In this document: positions 1-12,300 of the stretch, piece after piece | How the letters are laid out: every line of letters begins with the position of its first letter | Numbering within the stretch: the stretch's first letter is position 1 | Source: Saccoglossus kowalevskii | Lineage: Eukaryota > Hemichordata > Enteropneusta > Harrimaniidae | Assembly (NCBI RefSeq): GCF_000003605.2 | Contig: NW_003106593.1 | Span: 198,111-233,448 of the forward strand | Reading direction: 5' to 3' | DNA length: 35,338 nt | Program-made: the position numbers and the translations under genes | The notes under the pieces: generated by a model | What the model was told of the DNA's origin: nothing | What the model saw: the letters and a program-made list of their open reading frames with translations, nothing else | The model's database searches: none

Positions 1-235
1 GTGTTAGCAGGGCTATACCCCACTGTTAGCAGTGTTATAGCTCAATTTTAGCAGAGTTATAGCCCAATTTTAGCAGAGCTACCCCAGTGCATTGCAACAA
101 ATCTCTCTGCGATAGCAGGTATGACCAAATGTTAGCAGAGATAACCCAGTGTTAGCAGGGATAACAGTGTTAGTAGGGTTATAGCCTAATTTTAGCAGTG
201 CCACCCCAGTGCATTGCAATAACTCTCAAAATATG
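1..235. repeat. Degenerate TTAGCAG tandem repeat
   Basis: The upstream intron is filled by diverged units built on GTTAGCAGGG and ATTTTAGCAGAG. A longer unit ending CCCCAGTGCATTGCAA occurs twice (to about 105 and to about 220). The array starts before the window. Confidence 0.75.
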
Positions 236-270
236 CAAAATTTGTACAAACTTATTTTTGTTTTTTATAG

Positions 271-323
271 GAACGAAGAGAAGCAGAAGAAAGGGCAGAC
301 TTTGAACGCAAAGAAAGAATAAG
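271..323 (+). CDS. ITSN: ITSN exon 1 of window: start of coiled coil
   Basis: Encodes charged helix [18 protein letters not shown] (residues 1-18, last codon split). Acceptor TTTTTTATAG, donor AAG|GTAAGT, exit phase 2. The highly charged E/R/K pattern fits the coiled-coil segment that follows the EH domains in intersectins. The entry phase is set by the open frame that continues into exon 2. The real first exons lie upstream. Confidence 0.85.
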
Positions 324-3300
324 GTAAGTCTTATATTGTAATTATCTCTTGAACCTCTGACTCCATATTGGAGCAAAGTCTTTACCAGAGTTGTTCATGG
401 CTGAGTTAGATGATTTCTATCACTTTAGATCTTCACATATTTCCTCTAACTCAAGCCACCTTAAATACAAGCACAGTCTCCTGAACGAAAAAAACTATAT
501 GTTTTACAGGTTAGAGCAAGAGAGGAGAAAACAGATGGAAATGGAGAAAATGTTAGCAAAGCAACGTGAGATGCAAGCTGAACAGGAAGAACAAAGACGG
601 AAAATGCTGGAACAGAGAGAAGTTAGTTTGTTTCAGTGTCATTGTTTAGTAGAGTGGAGACTGAATTTTGGTTTACCATAGTTGTCGGAGTATAAACCCC
701 TCCGGGAAAACGGCAAATTGACGAAAAATTAAAGTTAAAACCTCTCCTGAGCAATAATTTAAGCTAATTTATTCATAAACAAATCGTTGTGTGTACACAA
801 GTGAGTACTAGCATCATCCAAATTAACTTGAGGATCCCCGGGGTCACTAATCACTCTTGGGTGCATTTACTTAGGGAAACAGAATTCAGCCCTGCGTTTC
901 ACGTGAATATTGGTCTGTACGTTTTGGGGTAACGAAAGTATATTCTAAACTAAGTTTCAAAATAAAAACTAACACAACTGCATTGCGTAGCAGCAAATGA
1001 TCCCGTTTGCACAATTCCGTCATGCTGCGTTTCACAATTGTTGATTATCACTCAGTGATTATAATAACGTACAAAAAAATTAAATTTGTTGAATTGTTAT
1101 GAAATGCAAATAAAATTCAACTTAGTTTCATCGTTAGCAAATGATTTCGGTCGCATATCGCATATAAACGCTAAATGCTGTCGGGTATCCGCCATTCTCT
1201 TTCTCTTGCATTAGTTGACCTAATAGGTCAAATTGCTAATTAACCAGTCAAAATATAATCAGATAAATGACTTGTTGTAAAATGCTGTAAATTTGGAGGG
1301 GGGCTTATACTTGAGCAGGGGTTTGTACTTGGACAACTATGGTAGTTTCATTGAAAGGTAACCAGGCTAGATACTTTCTTGCATCTCTTTATTATGGGTG
1401 GATGTGAAAAATGTGATTGATTATGTTGCTAAGAATTCCTAATATTGGCTGGGCTCATAACCAGGAATGTTACCAGGAGTTATCCTAAATGGCCATCGCA
1501 GAGCTGATAGTTTTGTGATTTGGAAATTGGGAATTCCAGAATAACATTCCAAAGTATTTTCATGAGATTAATTATTAATTATGAGATATTTGTACAAGTG
1601 AGCCCAGCCAAAAAAGAAGATCCCTAATTGGCTAGTTAATTGAAAGTTAGTGTATGGTAGCCAATGAAAAATAACCTCACAAGAATTTAATATATCTATA
1701 AAGACTGCTACACTCACCTTATTTTTTACATTCACAGGCAGCTAAGAGAGAACTTGAAAGACAAAAGCAACTTGAATGGGAGAGGAATAAGAGGCAAGAA
1801 TTAACAAATTTGAGAATTAAAGAACAGGAAGAAGTCTGTCATCTAAAAGCTCGTAATAAAACATTAGCATTTGAAATTGAAGGTTTGGTAAGTGTTCCCC
1901 TCTCTTTTACTTTTGAGTTGATCATTTCTTTTACAGATGAGTTCATAGTAGCCGTTCCATTACTGGGACATGGATGTACTAGTTTATTTGAAACCTAACA
2001 ACTTAAGCTAAAAATATTTTTATATATTGCACCATTTTTCTATGAAGCACAAGTCATTCGTTACTTAGTTCTGTTGACCCAGTTTCTGCATTTTGTGTGC
2101 TTCATCCTTAACCATACAATATCTCTGTATTACAAATATCAATGTCATCAGCAGATTGTGCAGTTTATTCCAAAGCACAGATCTACTATATAATAATATT
2201 TTTTTTCCTGCAGGATGAAAGGAAGGAACAGTTACATACACAATTATATGAATCAAGCAAAAAAATAACAGATCTTAGAAATAATTTAACACTTATGGCA
2301 AAAACAAGAGATATAAAAGTTACTGAACTGGAGAGATTGCAGCAACAGGTAAAATACATTGCTGGTGTGGAGCAAGTACATTAGTAGTTTTTAGTGTAGA
2401 GCAAATACTGAAGCAAACTGGGTCAAACCCTGCATGTGCAACAGACTTTCCCAGAATTATTTGGTAATGGTTGCGACTTAAAGAGAACCTTGGTCATAAT
2501 GTTCACGTGTAAATACTAGTCTTTTTTACCTGGCTGGGTTGATGTCATTACTGCAGACCAAATACTGAAGCTGAGTCCAACCCTGCCCCAAGTGTGTGTG
2601 TACCACAAACTCAAAGCCACTTGTAGAGAATATTTTTTTTATTATTGGATGTGACTTTATATGTAGATACAAGTTTTTTTTTACCTGTTCTGGTTGATAA
2701 TGTTTATTCGATGCGTAAATTCCTTAGGAAAGGATAAAAAGGGTCTTACAAAAAGAAAATTAAAAACTATAAACTAAAAAAAAATCTTAATTCTTAAAAT
2801 ATAAAAAAAAATTAAAAAAAAAAATTGCAACCAATGGTGAATACAGAATAGAAAACAATATCTAATTATAACCTAATACACTGTTAGTTGTTGCTGTTTT
2901 GTTTCATTGCTGTTTTTTAAGAAGAAGCTAAGGCTGGTGCTAGTGTATGGTTTCCCATAATTAATATGAATTTGTTCTGTTTTCTTTATCAAAATTTGGG
3001 ATACCGCATTGAATTGCTCTAATATGCTATGTCACATTGTTTTAAACATGGACTACCTTTGTTCTTTTGATAGCACTCACAGGGCCAAGATGCATACTTG
3101 GCCGAAGTCAAAGCAGATTTACTAAATCAACTAAAAAAGCTGAATGTAGACAATCCCACAGGTAAATGTTGAACATCTTTTATTACCAATAATTGAATGG
3201 GTTCTTTAGAAAGTTGATCTGTCAATTCAAGTCGGAAATATTTAGTGATCATTGCTCTTTCTTTCAGCATACAAGTTGTGTTAGGGATGCTCATCTGAGT

Positions 3301-6300
3301 TTCATTTTTCTCAAATTAGGTGACACTCTTCGAACTGTTATGTTTAGTTTTAATAATAAACAAGTAACAATGAAGAGGCTTCGCAATGAACTTGAAGAAA
3401 TAGAGAAAGAAACCGCCCTGAAATTAAAAGAAATTGACCAATCTCATCCACAGCTTGCAGTAAGTATGACTTGCACCATATATCTGCTGATATACTCATA
3501 AAAGGTTTCCCAAACAACTATTTCTATTCCCACTGAGTTCTTGTTGACTGAAAGAGAGCCTCAGTTTTGCCCCTCAAATAATGTTTTTCTGTCGTCATGT
3601 TCCTTGTTCTAATTACCATGTTTACATGGATGAGGGCAAAAGAACAGTGGTCTTGATGGAGGAAGCGAGTAAAAACAAAGTATTGTTAGTCTCCACAAAA
3701 TTTCAGCGATCTTATGATTTTTCTCTGTATCACAAATACAGCTTGTCTGTTTGATTCAGCTATGATCACACAACTTACAAACTTTGGGGTCAGCACATTT
3801 GAATTTACTGGAAATACTTTGTAAAACATTTCAAGTTCATATTCCAGATGTTGAGCATTTGGATTCTATTTAAATATCTCCAAACTGAAGTCTGATGTAA
3901 TTGTTGTAATTTTTTGTGTCGATTCAAGTAAGGTTTAGATAATCCCTTTAAAACTTGTTGTTTCTAGAATACAAAATCACTTTATACCAATGAAGAACTT
4001 GAAATAAAGAGGCTTTACAAAGTACTACAACAGAAACAAGCCGAGGTTGCTGCTGCAAGAAAAGAAATTGAAGAAAATAGTAAACGGAAAGGACTTTCTG
4101 AAATAAGGTTTGGAATCACTCCATTTTCAATGACTTGTTGATTTATGTGTGATTCTGATAGACATTCTTCAAAAATTCTAACAATTTGATGGTTTCTACA
4201 AGGATGCTGACACGAACTTTTGTTTCTCTTTGAAAGTGAAAGAAAAGCAGCTGAGGATCAAAGGCGACACCAACAACAGATGGAAGCTATTAGGCTAGCA
4301 CAACAACAAGCAGAGCAGAAAAAACTGGAAGATCTACGGAAACGACAAGAAGCAGAAAGAAAGGAGCAAGAGAGCAAAACAGTTTCCAAAAATATATTTC
4401 AAAGTTCAAAAACAATACAGGAAATGCAGCAGCAAGAGTTGCAAGAAAAACTTCAAAAACAACTTTTGAAACAGCAACAACATGAAGAAGAGACACAGCC
4501 ACAACCACAGCAAGATTTCTTTGCTAGTAAGTGCCATGTTGTCTGAAGTTCATCATCATTAAATATTTTCGTTATTTCACATAATCTGTGTATTTATGAT
4601 AAATGAAGAACTCAACTGTCTTTATGTCATTGATTCAAAGCAGTCACCTGGCAAGAATGTGGAATACATGGAAAAAAGGAAAGTTAGGAAACTGGTTTTA
4701 GCCATTTCCCATCAAAAACAGGAAGATGAAAATCACAATTGTTACACCGGTACACAGATATGCACAACCACAAACAGTAAATCACAGTAAATGCTGTATT
4801 TCAGCATTCTTCACACAACCAGTAATTAATTGGATACTTTTCAGCTTGTAACCAATAAGTGCAACATTAAGAAACTGTTGACCGGAGTGCCAGAGCTTCC
4901 CTAGGATAAGATTTATTCAATTCAATAACCGAATTTGCGTCATTCATAGAGCATCTGGTTATGTAAATTACGTACATTTGTATATAGAGGTGTTTCTGTG
5001 GTCAAAATAATTTTTTAATGAATCAGTATACAAGAAATTAATATGATTTTTTTAGCTCCGCTGTAGACAAAGTCAACGACTCGAAGCTCTTCATATTACT
5101 GATTGTCCGTAGTCGTCAGATGTCTGTAGTATGTAATCTGTCGTCAACTTTTTACATTTTTGTCGTCTTCTTCAAAACCGTTAAACCAAATGCTTTTATA
5201 TTTGCAACATAGATTCTTGGGGTAGTCCTCTGTCAGATTTCTTCATTTCGTTGTAATATCTACAATTCTCTGATTCTGATGAATATGTTTGTCATTTTTG
5301 GTGAAAAGTGATATTTTCGACTTCTTGTTGAAAACCGCAAGTCTGATTGCTTTGATATTATACATGTAGGTACCTCAGGTAGACCTCTGTCAAATTTGTT
5401 CATTTCATGATTATATCTTTAATTTTCTAATTTTGATGAATATTTTTGGTAAAAAGTGATATTTCAACTTCTTGTTGAAAACAAGTCTGATTGCTTTGAC
5501 ACTATATTATTAGGGTAGACCTCTATCAGATTTGTTCATTTTCTAATATCTTCAGTGCTTTAATTGAAATCTGCATTTGCTAACAGCAGAGCTATCCTCA
5601 GCCGAGAACTTCAAGCTGCTTATTTGTTATTTCTGTGCTTCTATTGGAGATATCTGCTTCCAATTGGGCAAATATAATATTTGCCTTTTCATGAGCATCA
5701 TTTGAGTAGTATTCTGACCAGTAGCATGGCTACAGCTCCATTCTGTTGTGGGCTGCTAGTAAATATTCGTTGAGAAAATATACTGCAATGAACTAAGTAT
5801 TTTTATATTCTGATTGTGAAAACATTGGATTGTGGAAAGGTGAATTAGTCCAACACATTGTCAATAGTTGATGGTATATCTAGATTGATGGACTCTTTGG
5901 CTGTTGTTTCTCATCGCGTCTTTTTCTCTGAGGCCCAGTGGACTTTGGCTGCTGTTTCTGACAGTGTCTTTTTTTCTGAGGCTGTCGTTTCCATTTGTGT
6001 CTTTTTTCTGAGGCCCAGTGGACTCTTTGACTGTTTCCGATCATGTCTTTTTTCTGAGGCCCAGTGGACTTTTTGGCTGTTGTTTCCGATCATGTCTTTT
6101 TTCTGAGGCCCGGCCAGTAGACTCTTTGGCTGTTGTTTCTGATCGTGTCTTTTTGTCTGAGGCCCAGTGGACTCTTTGGCTGTTGTTTCTGATCGTGTCT
6201 TTTTTTCTGAGGCTCAGTGGACTCTTTGGCTGTTGTTTCCGATCATGTCTTTTTGTCTGAGGCCCAGTGGACTCTTTAGCTGTTGTTTCTGATCGTGTCT

Positions 6301-9300
6301 TTTTTTCTAAGGCTCAGTGGACTATTTAGCTGTTGTTTCTGATCATGTCTTCTTTCTGGAGCCCAGGAATAGAGATTTTTTTAAGGGATTGTCAAACTAA
6401 AAAGATGTACTAATAATCATTAACAAAATGAGGACAAGGGTTTTGTAAAATATTAAAGACTGCAAAAATAATTTACCTTAGTATTGGCACACAAGAATGA
6501 AAAAAAAAAGTTATAATAGAAGCACTAAATGTAGCTACCTCTAGGTTTTTTGTATTCATTGTGTATATATGATGAAAATGTGTGTGATTCACATACTGCC
6601 TACATACCTTGTTTGTATACTATTTACACATGTATTGTCTTGTTTCAGCCTCCACCCATGATGATACTTTTTGGTCAGACTCTGAAGCTTAAAAAAAGTG
6701 CACTATTGTCATTAATTCTTGTTTTAAAAAACACACTTTATATAAGCCAAATTTTAAATAAAAATTATTTCTAATGCTTTCTAGTGTTTTGATCATGTGG
6801 CACAAATAAAATGTCTTCAGTTCAGTTTTATAATGCATGTCTTCCATATCATTCATTTTCAAGCTTTATTCTAAACCTAGATATGTCTTGCTTGTTAAAC
6901 TTCTTTATAGATTTTGATGATGCTTTCACGCCAGCAGCAGCACAGCCAGAGGCAGCCTCGCCCTTTCAACTAACACAGCCAGAGACGTCCTCACCTTTTC
7001 AGTCAGCACTGTCAGAACCTGCTGCACTCTTTCAGTCAACACAACCAGACCCTGCAGCGCCCTCTATACAGCCACAGGAAAATCTACAAGTATCAGAAGA
7101 GGGGAAATCTATGCCAAAAATTGAAATATTCCGTTATAAAGCTTTATACGCTTTTCAAGCTCAAAATTCTGATGAATTATCCATTAATCCTGGAGATATT
7201 ATCTTAGTAAGTTTAATCTTTTCTTTTTTTTCTGCCAATTTTTTTATGAGGCTTATTGTTATTCGCAGTTATAGACATATTTTTCCTCTGTTACATTAGT
7301 CATACTTCTTCGTTTATTTAGGTTGCCAAAAATCAAAATGCAGAACCTGGATGGTTAGGTGGTGAGTTAAATGGTAAAACTGGATGGTTTCCTGAAAACT
7401 ATGCTGAGAAGATAGGATCATTTTCCCCTGTAAATACAGCAGTAGCAGCAGCAGCAGCTGTAGAGACATCAGCCACAACAACACCAACGTTTTCACAAGA
7501 ACCATCTGAATTGTGAGTATATATGCTATATAACACTAATACCACTGGACCATCTGATTTTTGTGAGGGGCGATGTTACAAAGAAAACATTTTAGTAGGT
7601 GAGGCATAAAGGTCATTGTCTCATGGCCTAGAATTTGGAGCCCTGCTCTCTGAAACTCTGGTATCGTGGTGATGTTTTATCTTATGTAATGTCAAATCTG
7701 AACATGATCAGCAGGTCAACCCTATCCCTCATAAATCAAATGGTTCAGTTCTTACTTGCTGTTATGTTACTATAACAAGAGTTGTTGATGGGATCTCATA
7801 GCATAGCATTATGCATGGTGAAGCTGTCAGATGGTCACACCACAACTGATTCAACTGTTGTGCCATGCCATGCCATGCCATGCCATGCCATGCCATGCCA
7901 TGCCATGCCATGCCATGCCATGCCATGCCATGCCATGCCATGCCATGCCATGCCATGCCATGCCATGCTGAAATCACTGCATGGTTTGTTGGGCACCCAC
8001 AGAATTGTTTTAACACATTTAATACCAAGTAACACCCTGTGATATAAGCTTTGTTCTGGAACTAACTGTTTTTTGGGGACCACAGTACTAATTCACTCAG
8101 GTTGGCAACCTGTAATGTGTATGCTTTTGTGAGTAACCTAAATTAATAGTTCAAAAGCATGTTATTCAGCACGATTTGAATTTATAATATTGCTTTCCTT
8201 GTTTGAAAGAATGGTTTTCTTATTTTGAGCAATTCCTGAGTCAATGGACAAGATTAAGATTGTACATGATTGGCTACCTGACCCTAACACCTAAACAGTT
8301 GGGCTAATCAGAAGAGCTGCTTGCGAGTGACAAGTTTTTTGGACATATCAAAATCGGCCTCGTATATACGCCTCGACTCAACTGTAATTCCTTTAATACT
8401 TATTTGAAGGTGATGTCTTAATTAAAATACATTTATTTCCATATTTAGAAGAATTTCTTTATCACTTCTCGCATCAAGCTTATTTGCATCATTGTAGCAT
8501 GTGCAAAAATTATCCTTGACCTTTGAACACCTTAGTTTTTTCTAGCAATATTTGGATGAAGCATTTTGTTCATATTTGTATGTATTTTTCTATAACTTCT
8601 TTGTAAATTCTGAACCAATTCCCCATCAAAAACATTTTAAAACTCAAAAAAAGGATGAACATATAATTTTTGATAGGTGTTCGAAGGGTTAAAATTGTTT
8701 TAATAAATTGCTTTCAAATAAATAAAATAAATCAGATATGTGCTGTCCTTAATTCTAATAATCGCACATATGTTTCATTCCTGCTTTATTGTATTGTTTA
8801 TTTGAATTTTTTCCCCATCATGGTTTGGCCCTCCTATTTTGCACCATCTTGGCTGAAAGATGAATGTAGTGAGCAGTACAACCTAAATGTGAAATAGTAC
8901 ATTGATCCCTTATTAATCCAGTGATATAAAGGTGTTATGAATAATGGTACAAAGTGTGTTAAAATAACCTTGTATCTTACTTGTGTAAAAGAATTGATGT
9001 CATGGATGAGGTAACCCAGCAACAGGAGGAGGTAGCAGTGATAGGGGATGATGATGTGGTGGTGGTGGAGGAGGAGGTGGCAGAGGAGGAGGGTGAGATT
9101 GAATCAGGTTCTGATTCATCATTAGATGAAATACAAACAAATGAACCAGAACTTGAACCCCGACTGGATAGGTAAGTTTACTTGAGTCAGTACACAAACT
9201 ATAAAGAATCTCATTGTTAAACTCAGTGATAAGTTTAAATTCATTACTTAAGAAATGTAAGTATTAAATAAATCATTGCCTGTTAGTTTAATCTTTAAAA

Positions 9301-12300
9301 GTAGAGAGAAAAATAAATAATAAATGTATAAAAGCCATGTATTTTCTGTCAACATATTTTGTGTACTGTAAAGCACTTTTTGCTTGGAATTTATTTTCGT
9401 TGAATGGATGATTCAGTGAAAATAAAATCCAGGGAATATACCTTTTTTCCTATATTTTACATTCAATTGATTAAAAATTGGTGAAAATAAATTGAATACA
9501 AAACACTTCAAAAGTCTTGTCAGTGAAAATTAATTCCATCTAGAATAAAGTAATTTACAGTATGTAAACATAAAAATATAACTAACGTAGTTGTTAAAGT
9601 TATGCTGTGCACAAAACCCACCAATATGCTTGTTTTAAGATAAAACAAATCTTTCATAAAACTCTTCAGGTAATCAGTCATAGTCAAGTCATGTTGGATG
9701 CTACTCTGCATATGTACGTGTAACTCCCAACTCCCTTCGTGCAAAGTGTTTGGGAAATGGTTTAGCATGCCATGCCATGTACGTCTGATGCATTCTAAGA
9801 CCCCATGATTATTGCTTTCTTTAGTAGTTTGTCATGGCGCTGTAATCTGAATGCTATAGTAATTGTGGATTCCAATATACTTTGTACATTCTACTGTACG
9901 CTGTATTATTTCACCCCACAGACATTGTATATGAACTTTTTGGCATTAAAGCTTGTATTTGAGAATGTATAATTTGATGTGTGGGAAAAGTTGGTGTCAA
10001 TGTCATGAGTAAAAAAATGGTGTTCCCTGGATAAATTATTTTCCACAAATCATTTTAATAGCTTGTATTAGAAATGCTGCAACACTTCTAGTTTAAATGT
10101 ACAAATAATCCAATTATAGACAAGTGTCTAGAAAAAAAGCAAAAAAAAAATGTCCTTGTTTTCACTACTGTGATTATTTCTGGCATAGGAATCTGCAAGC
10201 TTTTACAATAACTCAAAAAGTTTCTTCTCAAACTTAGACTATGTGCATGTATGTGAGAAAAAGGTTATAAATCAAGTCATTATGTGGCTTCTCTCATTTT
10301 TATCCAGAATAACCTATTATTTATGCAATTTTGCAGTTTGCTTCTTATTAGAAGAACTAAAGGTTGTAATGTATCACTTGATTGTTAGGAAACAAATATT
10401 TCAGACTTTTTACTTCAAAATTCTGACATTTGTTGTGTATTACATACATGTAGTGGCTACAAGAATAATTGTCATGTGCTCACAGATTCTAAGTTGGCAT
10501 GACAACATATCCTACATTGTATATGTATTCTGTATGCTCATAGTAGAAAAAATACAATAATATTTTCAGTTAGTACAATATACCGGAACATACCCTTAGT
10601 ACAAACTTTAATACTGGCCAGACAACATATCTGTATCACTTGAAAAAGTAAATCTGCAAAAATAAAAAAATAAACAATTTTTTAATTCAGCTAAAATAAT
10701 ATCATGTAGTCTACTGTTGCCTGATGCTTTATTTTGTTTTCTCACTTTTTTAGCCTTGAAAATAAGAAAACGACAGTGACTACAAACATAGACAATACTG
10801 TAGCTACATCATCGGAATCATTAACAATAACTGGTTCGGTATTTACACAAGTTTTACCAAGTACAGTCAACGCTATTGCACCATCACCAACACCAGGGCA
10901 GGTAAGGCATCACTCTTACTTCTGTGAGCAACATCAGATGGTACGTCATGCATCTGTGCAGTATTATAAAGACCCAGCTTTGAAACCTTGCATACATGTA
11001 CTAGTAAAATTGAAATGCAGTTTTAGCCCACCCATCTCGTAGCATATATGTAGATCTATTGAGGAATTAGTCGACATTTTATTCCCAAAATGTGAACTTG
11101 ATTGGAAACTGTCCATCAGTACGTCAGTTATTTGTCTTCTATTTCTACACCATGCATTTGATCCGCAGAGATGATTCATTTTTAGCAAGTATGTGAATGT
11201 ATTTTGTTTTGATCCATTTTGGTTTTTGTTGAATTTCACTTCTCTTGCCCTTATCTCCTTGTCAAGTACTGCAAATTGCTACCTGGCATACTTGTAATAG
11301 CAACAGTACCAATTTATAGGAATTTGTACAAAATTCTTTGAGTCTTCAAAATATATTTAAAGTTTTATAAAAATGTGTTACTTTAGGTTGTATATGTAAA
11401 TGTGTCTGTGCTAAGTTGCTTGCAATGCAATATTGAAGTTATAGTGACGTCAAACACTCGGCAGTACACTGCAGCATCAAATCTTGTTTTCCCCCCCGAG
11501 TCATTAATCAGCTTGATTTTATTTTGCTCCTGGTTTACACGTCTGATGCATTCTAAGACCCCATGATTATTGCTTTCTTTAATAGTTTGTCATGGCGCTG
11601 TAAACTGAATGCTATAGTAAATGTGGATTCCAATATACTTTGTACATTTTACTGTACGCTGTATTATTTCACCCCACATACATAAAACACTTTTCCATTT
11701 CTTGTAGTGGCATATATTGAGTTTTTATTAAATCTGTAGTGTGTAATTGGATTATTTATATTTAATTATCATAGTATGAAGGAGATTTGAGCTGAATTGA
11801 AAATTATATGCCATGTTCATCCTACTTTCATTTTTATGGGTTTATGCTGAAAATGAAAAGAAAATTCGGGTCACCAGACAATTTTTCTAGACACAGGGAT
11901 CTAAAATGTCCAGAAAAATGGTCAAAACTAGTATCATATCTCACAATTTTGTTTGGTAGCATAGGATGGAAAGTTGTATATTATGATTGACATGAATTTC
12001 AATATTGTGAAAAATTTGACATATAATGTTCCATAGTGATTCCATATATACAGTGGAAGGTTGTCTCTCACAATATATTGCATATATGTGCAATAACATG
12101 TTCAGTAGTGCAAAAGTGCTGTGTGTTTATGACAGACCATTTTCCGCTCACTTTGAGATTCAGCGTTATGCATGTAATTGAATGTAAAAACAGGACATAC
12201 AAATGTATGTATAGCGTGTGAGATTCAATAACACAAAACAATTTTTTGGGTGTTTCCATGCCTAATAATGTGCTATACACATTTAATGATGATCAGTTTT

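Noticed and set aside
1-235. Regular TTAGCAG repeats considered as a CRISPR-like or telomeric array
   Set aside because: Units are diverged and irregular, without unique spacers, and do not match a telomere motif; a degenerate intronic repeat.
4290-4508. Hydrophobic minus-strand frame opposite exon 8
   Set aside because: Gln/Glu codons on the plus strand read as Leu/Val/Phe on the other; a shadow of the coding exon.
4596-4790. 64-codon frame just after exon 8
   Set aside because: Lies in intron 8 after a good donor; no homology and not needed for phase continuity.
5858-6260. Open frames reading [11 protein letters not shown]-type repeats and the minus-strand counterpart
   Set aside because: They are products of the 50-bp minisatellite, change frame with unit length, and have no splice or homology support.
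7762-8083. Three overlapping open frames on both strands over the TGCCA array
   Set aside because: A stop-free pentamer array opens all frames; the peptides are pure repeats and the array lies in an intron.
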